Shown: positions 24,445-38,291, counted from the stretch's first letter. The stretch: DNA of 64,000 bases from Cymbidium sinense (GCA_021442155.1 CM038214.1:57630514-57694513), one strand, 5' to 3'. Notes: generated from the letters alone by a model not told the origin. Made by a program: numbers and translations.

Positions 24445-24544
24445 NNNNNNNNNNNNNNNNNNNNNNNNNNNNNNNNNNNNNNNNNNNNNNNNNNNNNNNN
24501 NNNNNNNNNNNNNNNNNNNNNNNNNNNNNNNNNNNNNNNNNNNN
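24445..24544. other. Assembly gap, exactly 100 N
   Basis: A run of 100 N, the usual placeholder for a join of unknown size. An RTE LINE enters it from the left. On the right the satellite starts at once, but on the opposite strand. Confidence 0.98.
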
Positions 24545-27030
24545 GGTTTTTTTTTAAAAAAAATTAAGCAACCCAGTTTTAGTTTATTTAGTTTATTTTA
24601 TTTATTTGGGTTTATTTTATTTTTATTTTTATTTAGGTTTATTTTTTTATTTAGTTTATTTATTTATTTTAGGTTTATTTATTTTAGTTTTAGTTTTTTT
24701 ATTTTTGTTTATTTCAGGTTTAGTTTATTTTTACTCAGAGTTTAATTTTTATTTTATTTTTTTAGGTTTAGGATTTAGGTTTTTATTTTAGGTTTATTTT
24801 TAGGTTTCAATTTTTAGATTAGGTTTAGGTTAATTTTTAGTTTATTATATTTTATATAGTTTTGGTTTAGGCTTATGTTTTATTTATTTTAGTTTACATT
24901 TAAGTTTATTTTATTTTATTTATTTAATTTTTATTTTAGGTTTATCTTTTTTTTTAGTTTAGGGTTTAGGTTTTTTTTATTTAAAGGTTTTATTTTTTGG
25001 TTTATTTTTAAGTTTAGGTTTGTATTTAGTTTTTATTTTAATTTATTTTAGGTTTATTTTATTCTTATTTTATGTTTAGTTATTATTTTATTTAGGTTTT
25101 TTATTCTTAAGTTTATTTTATTTTTTAGTTTAGTTTAGGATTTTATATATTATCTTTTAGTTTATTTTTATTATTTATTTTATTTTATTTTTAGGATTAG
25201 GTTTAGGTTTTAGTTTAAGTTTTTATTTTACTTTATTTAGTTTAGGCTTATTTATTTATTTTATTGTTAGGTTTTATTTACTTTAGGTTTAGGTTTTTAG
25301 GTTTTAGGGTTTAGAGTTTAGGGTTTAGGGTTTAGGGTTCTCAATTTAGGACTTAGGGTTTAGGGTTTAGGGTTTAGTGTTTAAGGTTTGGGGTTTAGGG
25401 TTTTGAGGGTTTAGGGTTTAGGGTTTAGGATTTAGGCTTCATGGTTTTTTTGTAAATTAAGTAAACCGATAGGTTTAGGTTTATTTAGTTTATTTTTTAT
25501 TTATGTTAGTTTATTTTTTAACTTTCTTTAGATTTATTTTTATTTTTATTTAGTTTAGTTTATTTGAATTTTATTTATTTATTTAAGATTTATATTTTAG
25601 TTCTTTGTTTAGGTTTAGGTTTATTTTTTAGTTGAGTTTTATTTTATTTTATTTTTTAGGTTTAGGTTTTATTTCTTATTTTTAGTTTCACATTTAGGTT
25701 TTTCTTTTATTTTTTTACGTTTAGGTTTTAGGTTTTTATTTTAGGTTTATTTTTATATTTTATTTTTTAGTTTAGGTGTAGATATATGTTTAGTTTATTT
25801 TAGGATTAGGTTTAGGTTTCTTTTATTTTAGTTTAGTTTATTTTAGTTTAGGTTTAGGTTTATTTTATTTTGTTTATTTTTTTTTCTTTTAGGTTTTGGT
25901 GTTTTTTTGGTTTAGGATTTAGGTTTTAATTTTCATTTATTTTTTAGTTTTAATTTTTATTTTTAGGTAAAGGTTTTATTTATTTTTGTTTAGGTTTATG
26001 TTTATTTTAATTTTTTTTAGGTTTAGGTTTTTTATTTAGTTTAGGGTTTAGGATTTATTTTTTATTTATTTTTAGGTTTATTTTTTTGGTTTAGATTTTT
26101 ATTTAGTTTTTTTTAAGGTTATTTTCTTTTTATTTTGCATTTAGTTTTCATTTTATTTAGGCTTTTTACTCTTAGGTTTATTTTATTTTTTAGTTTAGTT
26201 TTGGTTTTTATTTATTTAATTTTAATTTTATTTGATTTATTTAATTTATTTAATTTTTAGGTTTAGGTTTAGGTTTTAGTTTTGCTTTTTTTTTGAAATT
26301 TTATTTAGGTTTAGGTATTTTATTTATTTTGTTTTTAGGTTTTATTTAGTATAGGTTTAAGTTTAAGTTTTTAGAGTTTATGATTTTGGGTTTACGGTTT
26401 GGGGTTTAGGGTTTAGGATTGTAGGTTTAGGTTTAGGTTTTGTGGTTTATGGTTTAGGTTTTAGGGTTTAGGGTTTTAAGGTTTAGGGTTTAGGGTTTAG
26501 GGTTTAGGGTTGTTTGTTTAGGGTTAGGGTTTTTTTTTAATTTTGTACTCTTTTTATATATATTTTAACCTTTTTTTAAATTAAGAAGGTTTAGGTTTAT
26601 TAAGTTTATTGTTTATTTATTTTAGTATATTTTATTTTATTTATTTAGGTTTATTTTTATTTTTATTTAGTTTATTTTATTTATTTTAGTTTAGGTTTGT
26701 TTACTTTCTTTTAGGTTTAGGTTTTATTTGTTTTAGTTTTGTTTATTTTAGTTTAGGTTTAGGTTTATTTTATTTTTATTTCAGGTTTGGGTTTTTTTTA
26801 GCTTAGTGTTTAAGTTTTTATTTATTTATTTTTATGTTTTATTTTTAGGTTTAGATTTTTATTTAGCTATTATTTTATTTTATTTTAGGTTTAGTTTTTA
26901 TTTTATTTAGGTTTTTATTTATTTTATTTTTGTTTAGTTCTTATTTTTTATTTTATTTTCTTTTTAAGTTTAGGTTTAGGTTTAGGTTTTAGTTTAAGTT
27001 TTTATTTTATTTTTATTTTTTTATTTAGGA
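24545..27030 (-). repeat. Degenerate telomere-like satellite, G-strand on plus
   Basis: TTTAGG, TTTATTT and TTTAGGG words. Near-exact TTTAGGG runs lie at 25,290-25,440 and 26,390-26,530, each followed by a linker (25,445-25,475 and about 26,575). It is the reverse complement of the pre-gap organisation. Confidence 0.9.
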
Positions 27031-27715
27031 TTTATAGGGAAACATCAAGGCCATCATTGCTAGCATACCTCTTGTAGCCCATCATCCCAAGTCCATCATC
27101 CGCAAGGTCAAACTGCAAGTATACAATAGCCAAGAACAAAACCACCAAAATAAATAAGCCAAATAAGGTAGAAAAATAACCAGCCATCAGGGGATGTAGC
27201 AGTATAGTAAGAACACCACCAAAGCCACCACCAAAGAGGAATAGCAACATCAATGGGAGCAAGCATCTTGACCTTAACAACACAAACCAGAAAAAACCAT
27301 GACAAAAAGAAAAAACCACAAGAGCTCATGTCTTCCACATGAAAATAGGAAAGGTAGCAAGGCTATCACTCAAACTAGAAAAGGGAAGTAGTACTAGCCA
27401 AGAGAAGAGAAGCATAGCAAGAGTAGGCCAACCAGCATGTCACCAATAGAATAAAAAATAAAGGTGAAAACAATCACCCATCTAACAAACCTAGCTAGCC
27501 AAAATAGCTAACAAACCCAGCCAGCCAACACCACAGCAGCAGAAAATCCAAATCAGTGAAAAGATCAACAACATCCATCATGCTAAAATAACCCAAGACA
27601 CCCAGGAAAAAGGTAGAAGCAAATAGCAGCATCCACCAAACCCAACCAAAGTAGCAAAAATTCTAATCTAGGTGAGGTGAATAGCCAGCCAAAAACAAAA
27701 TGGAGCAATGACTAG
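27031..27715 (-). mobile_element. Fragment of L1 LINE 3' region
   Basis: An A/C-rich plus strand (AGCCAACCA, CAAACCAG words) like 44,930-47,700 and 54,300-55,900, therefore assigned to the L1 3' non-coding region on the minus strand. It lacks the 3' terminus and any ORF2 sequence. It is joined on the left to satellite and on the right directly to family H. Its minus-strand hydrophobic frames (27,032-27,338) are not accepted as genes. Confidence 0.55.
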
Positions 27716-28679
27716 TAAGACAGCTAAATTTGATTTGATTGTCCTTTCAAATTAATTTAACAAGTTTATGCTTATCCATTCCTTTCCAATCATGTTAAAT
27801 GTTATATGTCATTTAAAATCATACATTCAACTTTTCAAAATTAATTAAAGTAAATGGTTTTCCTTTATTTCAAGCTTGCATGTGTTGATTTATTTTATAA
27901 TATGTGTGGCTATTAACACTATTACATCCAAACGTATTTTCTAAATTTATAAATGAATGGTTATATATGCTATGAATGCTAGTTATAAATACATAGGATA
28001 TGTATGTGATTATAGCTTAAATGTATCAAGTGAAGCTCCTTTCCTTTTATTCATGTATTCATTTATGTAAGTGAGAATGTTAATGGGTATATAGTCTGGA
28101 CATCCCAGGAATATGAGGTTTTAGTTAGCCCCAAGGAGGTCTTTTGATTACCTCACTTCCCTGGTTTAACAACAATATGTACTCCATTTGATTTCATTCT
28201 TATGTATTTTAATACTAGAATTTGAATGAGGCTTTAATTCATATACATAATTGATTCAATCAAATTAAATATCATTTTCTGCATGATTTTCATTCTCTAA
28301 ATTATGAATACATGTGTATGAATCTAAGAAAAGTGGTATATAGTCTAGACATCTTGGGAATACGAAGCTTTAGCTAGCCTTAATGAAGTCATTTGATTAC
28401 CTCACTTCCTCGATTTAACAAAGCCATGTACTTGCTTATATATTTTATACATACGTGTGTGTATTTAATTTAAGAATGGCAATCCTTACTTTTTATTAAA
28501 AATACATGCATTTCTAGTTGTTCAGGTGATTGAATTAATTGATCATGTGATTTGGAGCTCTCTTTCTTATGTTCATGCATGTAAATTTACATATGGTTTG
28601 AATGTAATGGTAAATAGTCTAGATAACCCGTGAATATGAGGCTTTAGGTAGCCCCAAGGAGGTCTATTGATCTCATTTA
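27716..28679 (+). repeat. Family H fragment (copy B')
   Basis: Matches copy A from about 3,730 to 4,640: the TTTGATTGTCC stretch, then branched units at 28,082, 28,328 and about 28,610. The match breaks inside the third unit, after AAGGAGGTC, next to the start of copy B. It is probably a truncated older insertion or a recombination product. Confidence 0.6.
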
Positions 28680-30222
28680 GAATGAGCTCTCAACCCCTCC
28701 ATCTTAGACATAGGACTCCCCTTAGACTTTAATAATTCCTTAGTCTTAAGAGAGATCTAGTGATTAGGTGGACACTCAACATAGCCCTAGCGACATCTTA
28801 AAGGTTCCTTGATATTTTTCTCATTAATCATTTATATTCTCATTTATATTCACATATATAAATGAAATATAAATTCAAACTAATCAAACTATACTCAAAG
28901 TTCAAAATCAATTCATGAAATTTTCTTTAAGTCCCTTAATTTCCTTCTTAAGGACATAGCCAAAATCATGATCAAACCAAATCAAACTCATGATATTTTC
29001 TCATAATTCATTTATATCCTCATTTATATTCACATATATAAATGAAATATAAATATAAATCAATCAAACCAATTTCAAAAATTCAAATCCCTAAGCCAAA
29101 ATTTCCCAAGTCCTTTAAAATTCCCTTTTAATGGACTTAGCCTAAATCATGATCAAATCACTTAAAATACTTGAAATTTTCTCATGACCCATTTATATTC
29201 TCATTTATATTCACATATATAAATGAAATATAAATTCAAACAATCAAAACTAATTCCAAAAATCAAACTTAAATCCACTCAAAATCCAACCTAAGCCTTT
29301 CAAGTCAAAATCTTGAACTTAACTAAATCAATTTCAAATCAAGCCAAACTCTTGATTTTCCTTAATGATTCAGTCAACCCTACAATCATGAATCCATATA
29401 TAAATGCAAACTTAAATCACTTAACCAAAACCCAAGTAAAAAATTGAACCCCAAATCCCTTCATATTCTTCCTTTGAATATGAACTTGTCAAATGGATCA
29501 AACCCCATTTGACTTCAAATCACCTGCAAATAGAGTTATATTTCAATTATAAGTTCATATACAAATTCAATGAAACTCAAATCAAGCTTTGACCAAGCCA
29601 TTTGACCCACTTAGGCTCACTTGACCCAATGTTACCTAAAGTACCCTTATGAGCCAAATTCTAATCCTAACCAAATTGGATTGAATCAAACTCAAATATG
29701 CCTCTCATCATGATCAACAAACATCATGAGATGATCAATCACTCACATTGGGTCAAACCAAGTCAAACCTATGGGTTGACCAAGTGAACACTCAGCCCAA
29801 AATGAAACCTAACATAGAATTCCACCATAGTCCAAATTGATTGAAACTAATGATCTAGGTTCATTCATGAACTATGTTTGAACTTAACCAAGTAAACATT
29901 TGGGCCTAACCTATCCCAATTGGCCACTTGACCCAAGTTGACCCAACTTGACCTAAAAAGTAATAATGTGTCAAAACTTATTCTAAGCCAAATTTATTGA
30001 AACTAATGAGTCAAGTTCATTCCAAATCACTTGTTGAACTTGACCAATGCCTCAATTAGCCAACTAGACCCAACCTAGCCCAATTGATCTTAGACCCAAC
30101 TTGACCTAAAGGGGTCATGTTGAGCCAAATTCAAACTTAACCAAAATTGATTAGAAACAAAGATACCAATCCACTCCATATGACTAACCAAACCTAAACC
30201 TATGCTTGACCTACCTTAAATA

Positions 30223-30262
30223 GGTCAAATGGGTCAAATAGGTAAACTTGACCCATTTAACC
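30223..30262 (+). other. 15-bp-arm inverted repeat in copy B
   Basis: GGTCAAATGGGTCAA (30,223-30,237) and TTGACCCATTTAACC (30,248-30,262) pair at 14 of 15 positions across a 10-base loop. The copy A counterpart near 1,333 pairs at about 12 of 15. Confidence 0.65.
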
Positions 30263-30398
30263 TAAGTGAAGTCATATGAACCAAATACAAAAAAAATATC
30301 CAAATTGAACCAAACCAAAGCCACCAAAACATTTAAAATGGTCATATGAACTTCCCAACCTTTGGTTTGACCCAAGACCAATTAGTTAACTTGACCAA

Positions 30399-30428
30399 GT
30401 TGACCCATTTTGACCTAAATGGGTCAAC
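30399..30428 (+). other. Perfect 12-bp-arm hairpin in copy B
   Basis: GTTGACCCATTT (30,399-30,410), a 6-base loop, then AAATGGGTCAAC (30,417-30,428). The homologous place in copy A (1,507-1,532) has a different, shifted stem, CAATTTGAC/GTCAAATTG, perfect over 9 bp. Confidence 0.7.
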
Positions 30429-33400
30429 ATGAGCCAAACCTTATCAAATGAATTCTAAATCTCATAAAACATAGCCAAACCTAGTTTCTCCACATACCCA
30501 ACATATCCAAATTGAAAAATCAGCCCAAATGGTCCCAAGGCCATCCTAAGCTTTCTAAGAGGAATTTGAAATAGCTACTTTTTGGTCTTCTCCGTTAAAA
30601 AAATAAGGTAGCTCACTTGAACCTTCAACTTCCTCTACACTCAAATCCATTCCAATTGCTCTTGCACACTCCCTTAGAGGATCAATCTAAGTGTACTCAA
30701 GCTCTCATTCAAGTTTCCAAAGCAAGGAGAGCCTTAATTGGATCAAAGTTTCAAAGGAGGTTAAGTGGTGTTGGTCCATAGGAAGATCCACTCAACCCCA
30801 AGGCTTGAAACTTTCAACAGGGCTTTGTCTCCACTAGACGAAGCTACCTCATCAAGCTCAAGTGCCAATGATCACTTTCGATGAGGTATGAAATTTTTTG
30901 ACCACTTAGTATAGGTGGTGTTGGTTTTTTATGAAAGAAATTTTCAAGTCATGAGAAATCCATCATTGGATAGGCTCCTTATTATCTTTAGATGGTGTGG
31001 GAACAATTTCGTTCCAATCCTAGCTCAATAGAGCTCGGATCTTTCCTAAGATCATGGAAGGCCTCTATTAATCCTAAGGGAAGAACTCGGGTGATCCTAG
31101 CCATCCATTCGTACATTTTGGATGGGTGGCCATGATTATTCCCACATTTTAGAATTAATTATACCTTTTATAAACTATGGGTTAATCTTGTTCGATCCTT
31201 GATCAAACGATAGGGATCAAAGCACATCCAACAGGTGCACTGCCATTTGGATGTGACATTTAAGTAAGTGGCTCATGACGTGATGCATGTAAAGCGTGTT
31301 GACTGCCACCGCCATGTGTCGCACTATGAGCTGAGAGATTAGTTAAGGGATTTAATTAATGATTATAAATCTCCTAATCTTTAAAAATTCATATCTTCTT
31401 CAATAAAATTTAGAAAAATATGAGGTAAAATCCTATGGAAACATAATTCAACCTAAAATATTTTAAAAATAATTTCAATGGATTTTGAATTATCCTTTTA
31501 TCTAATTTTGGGTTTTAATGGAAATCATGTTTTCCTAATTACTTCTTAATTAATTCTCTGATTAATCCCAAACCTCTTAAGTATGTTTTAAAGGATGACC
31601 TCTGCCTCCCCTAATTTTCTTGGGATTTATTTATGGCTTAATTGGGAGAACTACAAATGTGTTTTTAATTACCCTCCTCATGTAATTAAGATTAATTAGG
31701 GTTTGGATTAGTGTTTAAATCCATTATTAAGGTTAAGGTTAGAACCAATAAATAGGAGGCTTAGGAAATACGTTTGGGGTATTTCCCCTAAGCTATTCCC
31801 TAAACCCTCTTTCTTTCCTTAATCCTCTCTTAATTAAGGGTTAATTCATTAATTATCCCATTAATTAATTTCTAAAAATTATAAAATCTTCTAGACCTTA
31901 AATAATCTACTTTAGGTAAATTCTTAGGTATTTAAGAGCCTACATCTAATTAAGAGAAATAAAGCCAATTCCTTATATATGAAGGGGTGTTTTGAAATTA
32001 TGTAAACCCCTTAGCTTAATTAACCATTAATAATGAGCTAAATTGCATTAGGCCCTTTTCTTCCTAGGTGCATTACAAACTTAAATTCTTTGTGAGTTTT
32101 TATATCATCTCATTGGCTCATAATTACTTGGTTAACAATGTTAAGGTGGTGTAGGTAAGCGTTAATTAACTTGCTTAATTCATTCCTTAACCTAATTAAC
32201 ATATAAAAAAATGAATCTAATCATCTAAAAATTAAACAAAATATCAAACACATGTGGGACTGGGTTAGAAATAGTAAACTCAATCCAATTTTTCAAAATT
32301 AAATGAAACTTAAAACTAAACAAAAATCACATTGAATACACTTTGATTTATTTTAAACTTTCTAATTTCATAAGAATGTCTTTAGGATTTAATTAAAGTG
32401 AATGTGTTTACATGCTTTCATTTCTTTGATTCTTTCTTCAACATGTTAAATGTGTATGTCAAATGGTTTCATGCATTCATATTTTTCAAAATCAAATTCA
32501 AAATGAAATTGTTTACTTTATGTCAAATTTGCATGTGTTGGCTAAAGTAGAAATATGAGTGGCTATTATCACTACTAAATTCAAATTATTTTCAAAACAC
32601 ATAAATCAATTATCAAATCTAAAAGTTTGCTACTTATATTTTAAATATATGCTTGCATGTGAAGAAAATATAAGGATGTGCTTTAACATATGTTTCCTTC
32701 TCTTTTATGTTAGTATAGTTTTGAATAGAGTTGGTAAGATGTATGGTTCATTTGAAAAGAACCTTACCTAATTCTATATCCTATCAATTCCTATGCTATC
32801 ACTTAAGAAGGGTTACCTATGCTTGTCTGAGATAAATTGCATAAACAAAATGAATCAATTAATACAACTTTTGCATTCTTTCTTTTCCAATTTATTTCTT
32901 TTGTACACATGTTTGTATTTAAGGAAAGTGGTATATTTGTCTAGACAACCCCAAAGTTACGAGTCTTTAAGTAGCTCTAAGTAGGTCTTGTACCTTACAA
33001 CTTATGTTAATAATGGCACTGTACTCACTTATGCCTTTCTTACTTTCATTTGTGCATGTGAAAAATTGGATAAAGAAACCCTCTTCTACTTAAAGAAAAT
33101 CACACATCTTCAATTTCCAAATTTCCTTAAATGGATTACTTAGCATGCATCATAAAGTGTGTTAAATATTCTCATTTGTATGATAAATATGCTTAGGACT
33201 CATTCATTGCATGTTATACATGTTGGCAAAGAAATGAAGTAATGTGTGTTTTGTGAATTTGGTTCATTTTATTTTATCTTAAAATGCCTTTCTTTTTAAA
33301 TTGGTTAGTTTAGAGTTCATATAAACTTAGGATTAATTAAAGACTTAATCAAAACATTCACTAAACAAAACTAAAATGTCAATCTACTTTAGAAATTACT

Positions 33401-34250
33401 TAGGTTAGGGAAGGAAGAGAAGTTCTCTTCTCTTTCCCTCTTCTAACTCAATAATTAATTGTAGGAATCATTTGAACCAAATCAAAACATGAAATAAAAT
33501 CAACCCAAAATAATTAAACAACTTAAATAAAACCATCCTCTAAGTTGAACATGTTTCCATACTTAGAAAATTTGAACCTAAACTCGTAACAATGCATACA
33601 ATACAAACCTTTAAAGCACACACATTAGGCTAAGTCACCACTTCTAGTTTTAGGTTTGGGCGATGCATGGTTTGATGTTTTGTTTTATTTTGTGATATAT
33701 GTTTTAGACTGGATGTTAGGGTGTATTCTCATAGAATAAATGGTAAGGCAATCCTAGTCTAACCATTATTTTATGCAGGGGATTGTGCTTTAGATGCGCT
33801 ATCATAATTTAAAATATAAATACTTTTTCTTGTAGGTGCTTTATACTCCTAAGCATTATCCAATAGTCTAGGTGGACTTAGTCACCCATGTGTGGAGTAA
33901 TAAGTCCAATATACATGCTTGGGATTTGTGTGATTTATTTTAGCTAATCTTTATTTTGCAGGTGTTAATTAGATTTCTATTATTTTCCTTTTCATGTAAA
34001 TTTGTGCAATTAGAATTTTGGAATGATTATTTTGTGGATTAAGATAAATATTGGTCATAAGATCTTATCTTATGCACCATGTGAAGTCTTGGAGTATCTA
34101 TCTTCGAACCATCAAGAAGGAACCAAAGAAAAAGGAAAGAAGAAGAAGAAAGAAGAAAAGAAGAAAGAAGAAATGAAGCTTGAAGACCACCATAATAATG
34201 AATTCCTTGCTTAATTGTAATTTAATTCATTGGTAATCTGGGTTGTATAA

Positions 34251-34269
34251 GGGTAGAGCTCGGCTACCC
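34251..34269 (+). other. GGGTAG/CTACCC hairpin, copy B
   Basis: Identical arms and loop to 5,848-5,866. Confidence 0.7.
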
Positions 34270-35526
34270 AATTTGCTATTTTCGGGTTTGTGCAGTGGTG
34301 CCTGACCACAATCTTATTCTTTTTGTGATTATCTTTATAAATTGATTGATGATTTATTTATATTTTGCATTAAGTGGTATATTTTCCCAGTTTCTTCCTT
34401 GCTTTATGTATGGCCTAATGTGGATTAGGCTCTTTAGGGAAAAATAAATCTCTTACTAAACTTAACAACTCAAATTTAAAATAAAGAACTGATAACCTCA
34501 CCTAAATCTTAGGTTTAAAATCAAGATAAAAGAATTAGCAACCCCTTAGCTGTATGAATATTTCTTTTACAATATCATGCATAAATGCATCTTATTTCAC
34601 TCTTGATTGGAGGGCTTCCACCTTTTCCAGAGACTCTTGGCTTGATCTTTGAGAGCCATGGTGGAAACACACCTCCTCCCTTCTCACTGATTTTGGCCAA
34701 TAACTTTATTTCTCATGCATTAGGCATATGAATCTTACTAGCCTAAGTCAAAATAATTTTTTAAAAAATGAAAATAAAATGAAATTTGAATTGCATTAGA
34801 TTTAGGTCATTTGAAGCAAGCCTTTTACATGATCTAGTCTCTTTCAGGAGTGAGTTTAAGGACTTAGTCTCTTTCTAAATAAACAATAGCCTAGCTATCT
34901 TGCATAAGCATAAAGACTTGCCAACATGTATTGAAAATCGTAAGAGGACTTAGTTGGCAGCTACCCCTAGGCGGTTGTAAGTCCAAGTAGCCGGGTGGTT
35001 TGTCCTCTCTTGTGGAGGCAAACTAAATACCCATTTTCACCTTAGATTTAGGTTGTGATTTTGGCACTCACCGAAGATCCCTAGATTTAAGTTTTGAGGT
35101 TGCTTCTACCTTTTATGGGCCATAAGATTAAAACCTCACCTCTTAGGCATTTCTTTAATCTTGTGTTAAGGAATTATAAGCCCTAAATTTCTAATCAAAA
35201 TTGTAACTCAAACAAATTAAATCAATTTCAAAAAGTAAAGCCCAACCGTAGGATAGTTTGAGATGTTTGCTATGTTTCCTAGCATTGTGGACATCTCCTA
35301 GTTATCCTCCATTTTGGCTTCTATAATAACTCCCTCTTTGAGCAATCCCATTTAATATTTCAAAAATGAACCAATCGATTGATAGTCTTTTCCTATTAAA
35401 ATATTTGAAGACAATGATCATTTTCCATAATCGAGAGTTTTCCTAAGGAATCCCCATTCCTTAAGATGTAATTAACTATTGGGGCTTGCCCTTGTAGGGA
35501 ACATAATGAACCCAGTTTAAAATAAA

Positions 35527-35556
35527 CCCTGTTTTACTTTTTCATGTAAAGTAGGG
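35527..35556 (+). other. 11-bp-arm hairpin with two wobble pairs, copy B
   Basis: CCCTGTTTTAC (35,527-35,537) and GTAAAGTAGGG (35,546-35,556). Relative to copies C and D, two bases of the left arm differ, and both give G-T pairs rather than true mismatches on a plus-strand RNA. Confidence 0.65.
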
Positions 35557-35630
35557 GAAGAATCTCTAGTACATATGCAGACCCATCATCCTTAGGAGTC
35601 CTTATTGAGGTGATTAGGTCCATTAAAGGG

Positions 35631-35662
35631 TAGTGACTTCTATCTTTCAAGATAGTACACTA
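35631..35662 (+). other. TAGTG/CACTA hairpin, copy B
   Basis: Homologous to 7,191-7,220, with different but complementary outer arms around the shared CTATCT/AGATAG stem. Confidence 0.6.
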
Positions 35663-37002
35663 TTCTTTCATGACATACCCGATCACCTGAATAAGTACAT
35701 CTATAGATCTGCATGGCATCCCAAAAAGATGAATTTATATATTCCCTCTCTTTCTCCTCACCAATAGATTTGAAAGGTGACTCTATAGAAATATTTCACC
35801 ACAAGGTCATTTGATTACCTCACTTTTATGGTTGATAATAACATGTACTTGTTTAATTTCATCCCTATATATTTTTGCATAAGAATTTAGATAGAGCCTT
35901 AAATTAATATGATAAAATAATTCAATTTTAGGGAAAATATAAAGCTTCAAATGTACATACTCACATCCATCATTCAACTGTGCTAAAACATATTGTATGT
36001 GTAGGTATACTTAAATTAATCATATTCATGTGATGGAAAGGAATGATTTAGCATGTGTCATGTGATAGTATTTTAATTAGATTAATCTTAAGAAGCCTTT
36101 CACATTGAAATAATTATTTAAAGAGAACGTAAACTTAGGATTAATCTAAAATGTGTAATAATCCATTCACTTAATAGAATTAAATCAAATTAACATGCTT
36201 TAGAAAGTGGTTTATGATAGGGATGAAAGAGGGCAGCCTCTTTTCTTCTATTTAGAACACTTACTAAGTGTAGTTCATATGTAACGAAAGAAATCACAAA
36301 TTAAAACTTGCAATCAATTGAAGCACATGAAGAGAAACCACGCTTTAATCTTTCTACACTTAGAAAATCTTAACTCTAAAGCCTAGTTAGAACATACCAC
36401 ACAAGCCTTAATACACACATATTAGATTAAGTCACCACTTCTAGCCTTATGTAGGATGGTGCATGGTGTGATGTATATTTTATTTTATGATGTATTATTT
36501 TAGATAAGAAGTTAGGGTGTATGTTTCATAGACTGGATGGCAGACCGTGATTAGCCTAATCATATTTTCTGCAAGAGATTATGTTTAAGAGACCACTTAA
36601 AAATAAATATAAATACTCTCTTTGCAGATTGCTTAAGCCCCTAAGCATAATACAAGTTAGGAAAGGTGGGCTTAGTTACCCATGTGCACGGTGCTAAGTC
36701 TAGATAATAAGTATGCTTGGGTTTTATGTGTGTTTAGCTAACACTTGTCTTCCAAGTGTAGTGTTATTTACTTTTCCTATTTTTAATATAATTTTGCATT
36801 TGGAATTAGGATTAGTGCTATGGGGGGATAAAGATGAGCATCGACTAGAAGGCTTTGTCCTAGGAGGCCATGTGATGCCTTTAAAGTAGAGAAAACCAAT
36901 TCAAAGGAGGAAGATACTTGAAGGCATGAAGACTTGAAGACCCCCCATAGCATTTATCATTTGTAAATTACAAATTATTCTTTTATATACTGGGTTGTAT
37001 AA

Positions 37003-37021
37003 GGGAAGAGCTTGGCTACCC
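37003..37021 (+). other. GGGAAG/CTACCC hairpin, copy C
   Basis: Same place as 5,848 in copy A. One left-arm base is changed (T to A), so one pair of six is lost. Confidence 0.55.
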
Positions 37022-38260
37022 ATTTTTCTTTTCGGTTGAACGGATGACTGCACTGGCCTGTTATTCTTTTGCATTACCTATAAAAATTATTTGATGTTGT
37101 GTTTAAAGTGTGCAATTAGGATGACTTTCTTTTCTTAGTTTTTTTATATGCTTGATGTTTGAATGTGTGGCCTGGAATGCGATCAAGCTCTTAGAAAAAA
37201 AAATAACTTTTTTACCCAACTATAACTCATAACTAAAGTTCTAAATAGTTCATAAACTCACATAAAACTAGGATATAAATCAAAATTATTAAAAGATTTA
37301 GTAATCCCTTACCTGAATGTTGAATGGCCAACAACATGCACCTCATATTATTTCACTCTTAAAATAGTGGATTTCTATTTTTGCACGATAGTGGAATGCT
37401 TGACCTGTGAGGGTATCCCTTGCATTGAAAAACACCCATTTCTTGCTGATTTAGCCAACAACCTTATTTCAGTAAGCATGTAGGCATCAAAATCCAAAAG
37501 CATTTGTCAAAATGAAGTGTTAAAATAAATGAAATATAAAAGGATTTTGCACTAGACTAAGTCATATGCTCATACCACTCATGCTCTAGTCTCTTAGGTA
37601 GTGGGTTTAAGGACTTTAGTTTCTATCAAATTAAATAACATCCTAACTAATCTTGCAAATCATATGATCAAACTTCATGGATTTAAAGCATAGGAGGTGT
37701 TAGCTACCACTTTAGGCGATTATGAGTCTAGTAGTCGGGCAGTTCATCCTCTCATATGGAGTTAAACCATATACCCATTTTCACTTAGAATTAGGTTATG
37801 CTTTGGCTTATGCTAAAGCTCCTTAGATTTAGGATCCAAGGTGGTTGTTTCTTTTAGGCTACAAAAATAATTCCTCACCTCTTAGACATCTCCCCAATCT
37901 TGTGTTGTTGCATTACAAGTCCAAGCTTTCTAATAAAATATCAACTTTAATATAATTGTCCTTCCCTTTAATTTCGAAATTATAAAGCACAATTATAGGA
38001 TAGGTTCAAATTCTCACTAGTTTTTTAATATCAAGAGCATTATACTCATTTCCTTTGGCTTGATAATAAGTCTTCTCCTTGAGTTTTCCCACTTGATTTT
38101 CTAATTCAACTAATCCTTTGATAATCGGCCTTGAAATTTTTGAAGACTTTAATTGCTACTTTAATTGAGAGTATTCTTATGGTATTCACATCCATTAGGA
38201 TGTAATTAACTATGTATTCTTGCCTCTGTAGCGAAGTTAAAGAACTCAACTTAATATAAA

Positions 38261-38291
38261 CCCTACTTTACTTTTTTCATGTAAAGTAGGG
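38261..38291 (+). other. Perfect 11-bp-arm hairpin, copy C
   Basis: CCCTACTTTAC (38,261-38,271), a 9-base loop, GTAAAGTAGGG (38,281-38,291). Kept in copy D with a 7-base loop (43,980-44,008), kept with wobbles in B, decayed in A (7,091-7,120). Confidence 0.75.

Larger units (their letters stand above)
28680..35725 (+). repeat. Family H long LTR-like repeat, copy B
   Basis: The same order of blocks as copy A: G-poor CCAAATTGACC-rich DNA (28,850-30,560), the CTCCACTAGACGAAGCT stretch near 30,830, AT-rich DNA (31,320-32,560), one branched unit (about 32,925-33,030), the GGGTAG/CTACCC hairpin (34,251) and the 3' hairpins (35,477; 35,527; 35,631). A GAA-rich purine tract lies at 34,120-34,185. 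The terminal AAATAAACACCA seen in other copies is not clear here. No coding potential is shared with copy A. Positions 35,726-35,811 match nothing else seen. Confidence 0.65.
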
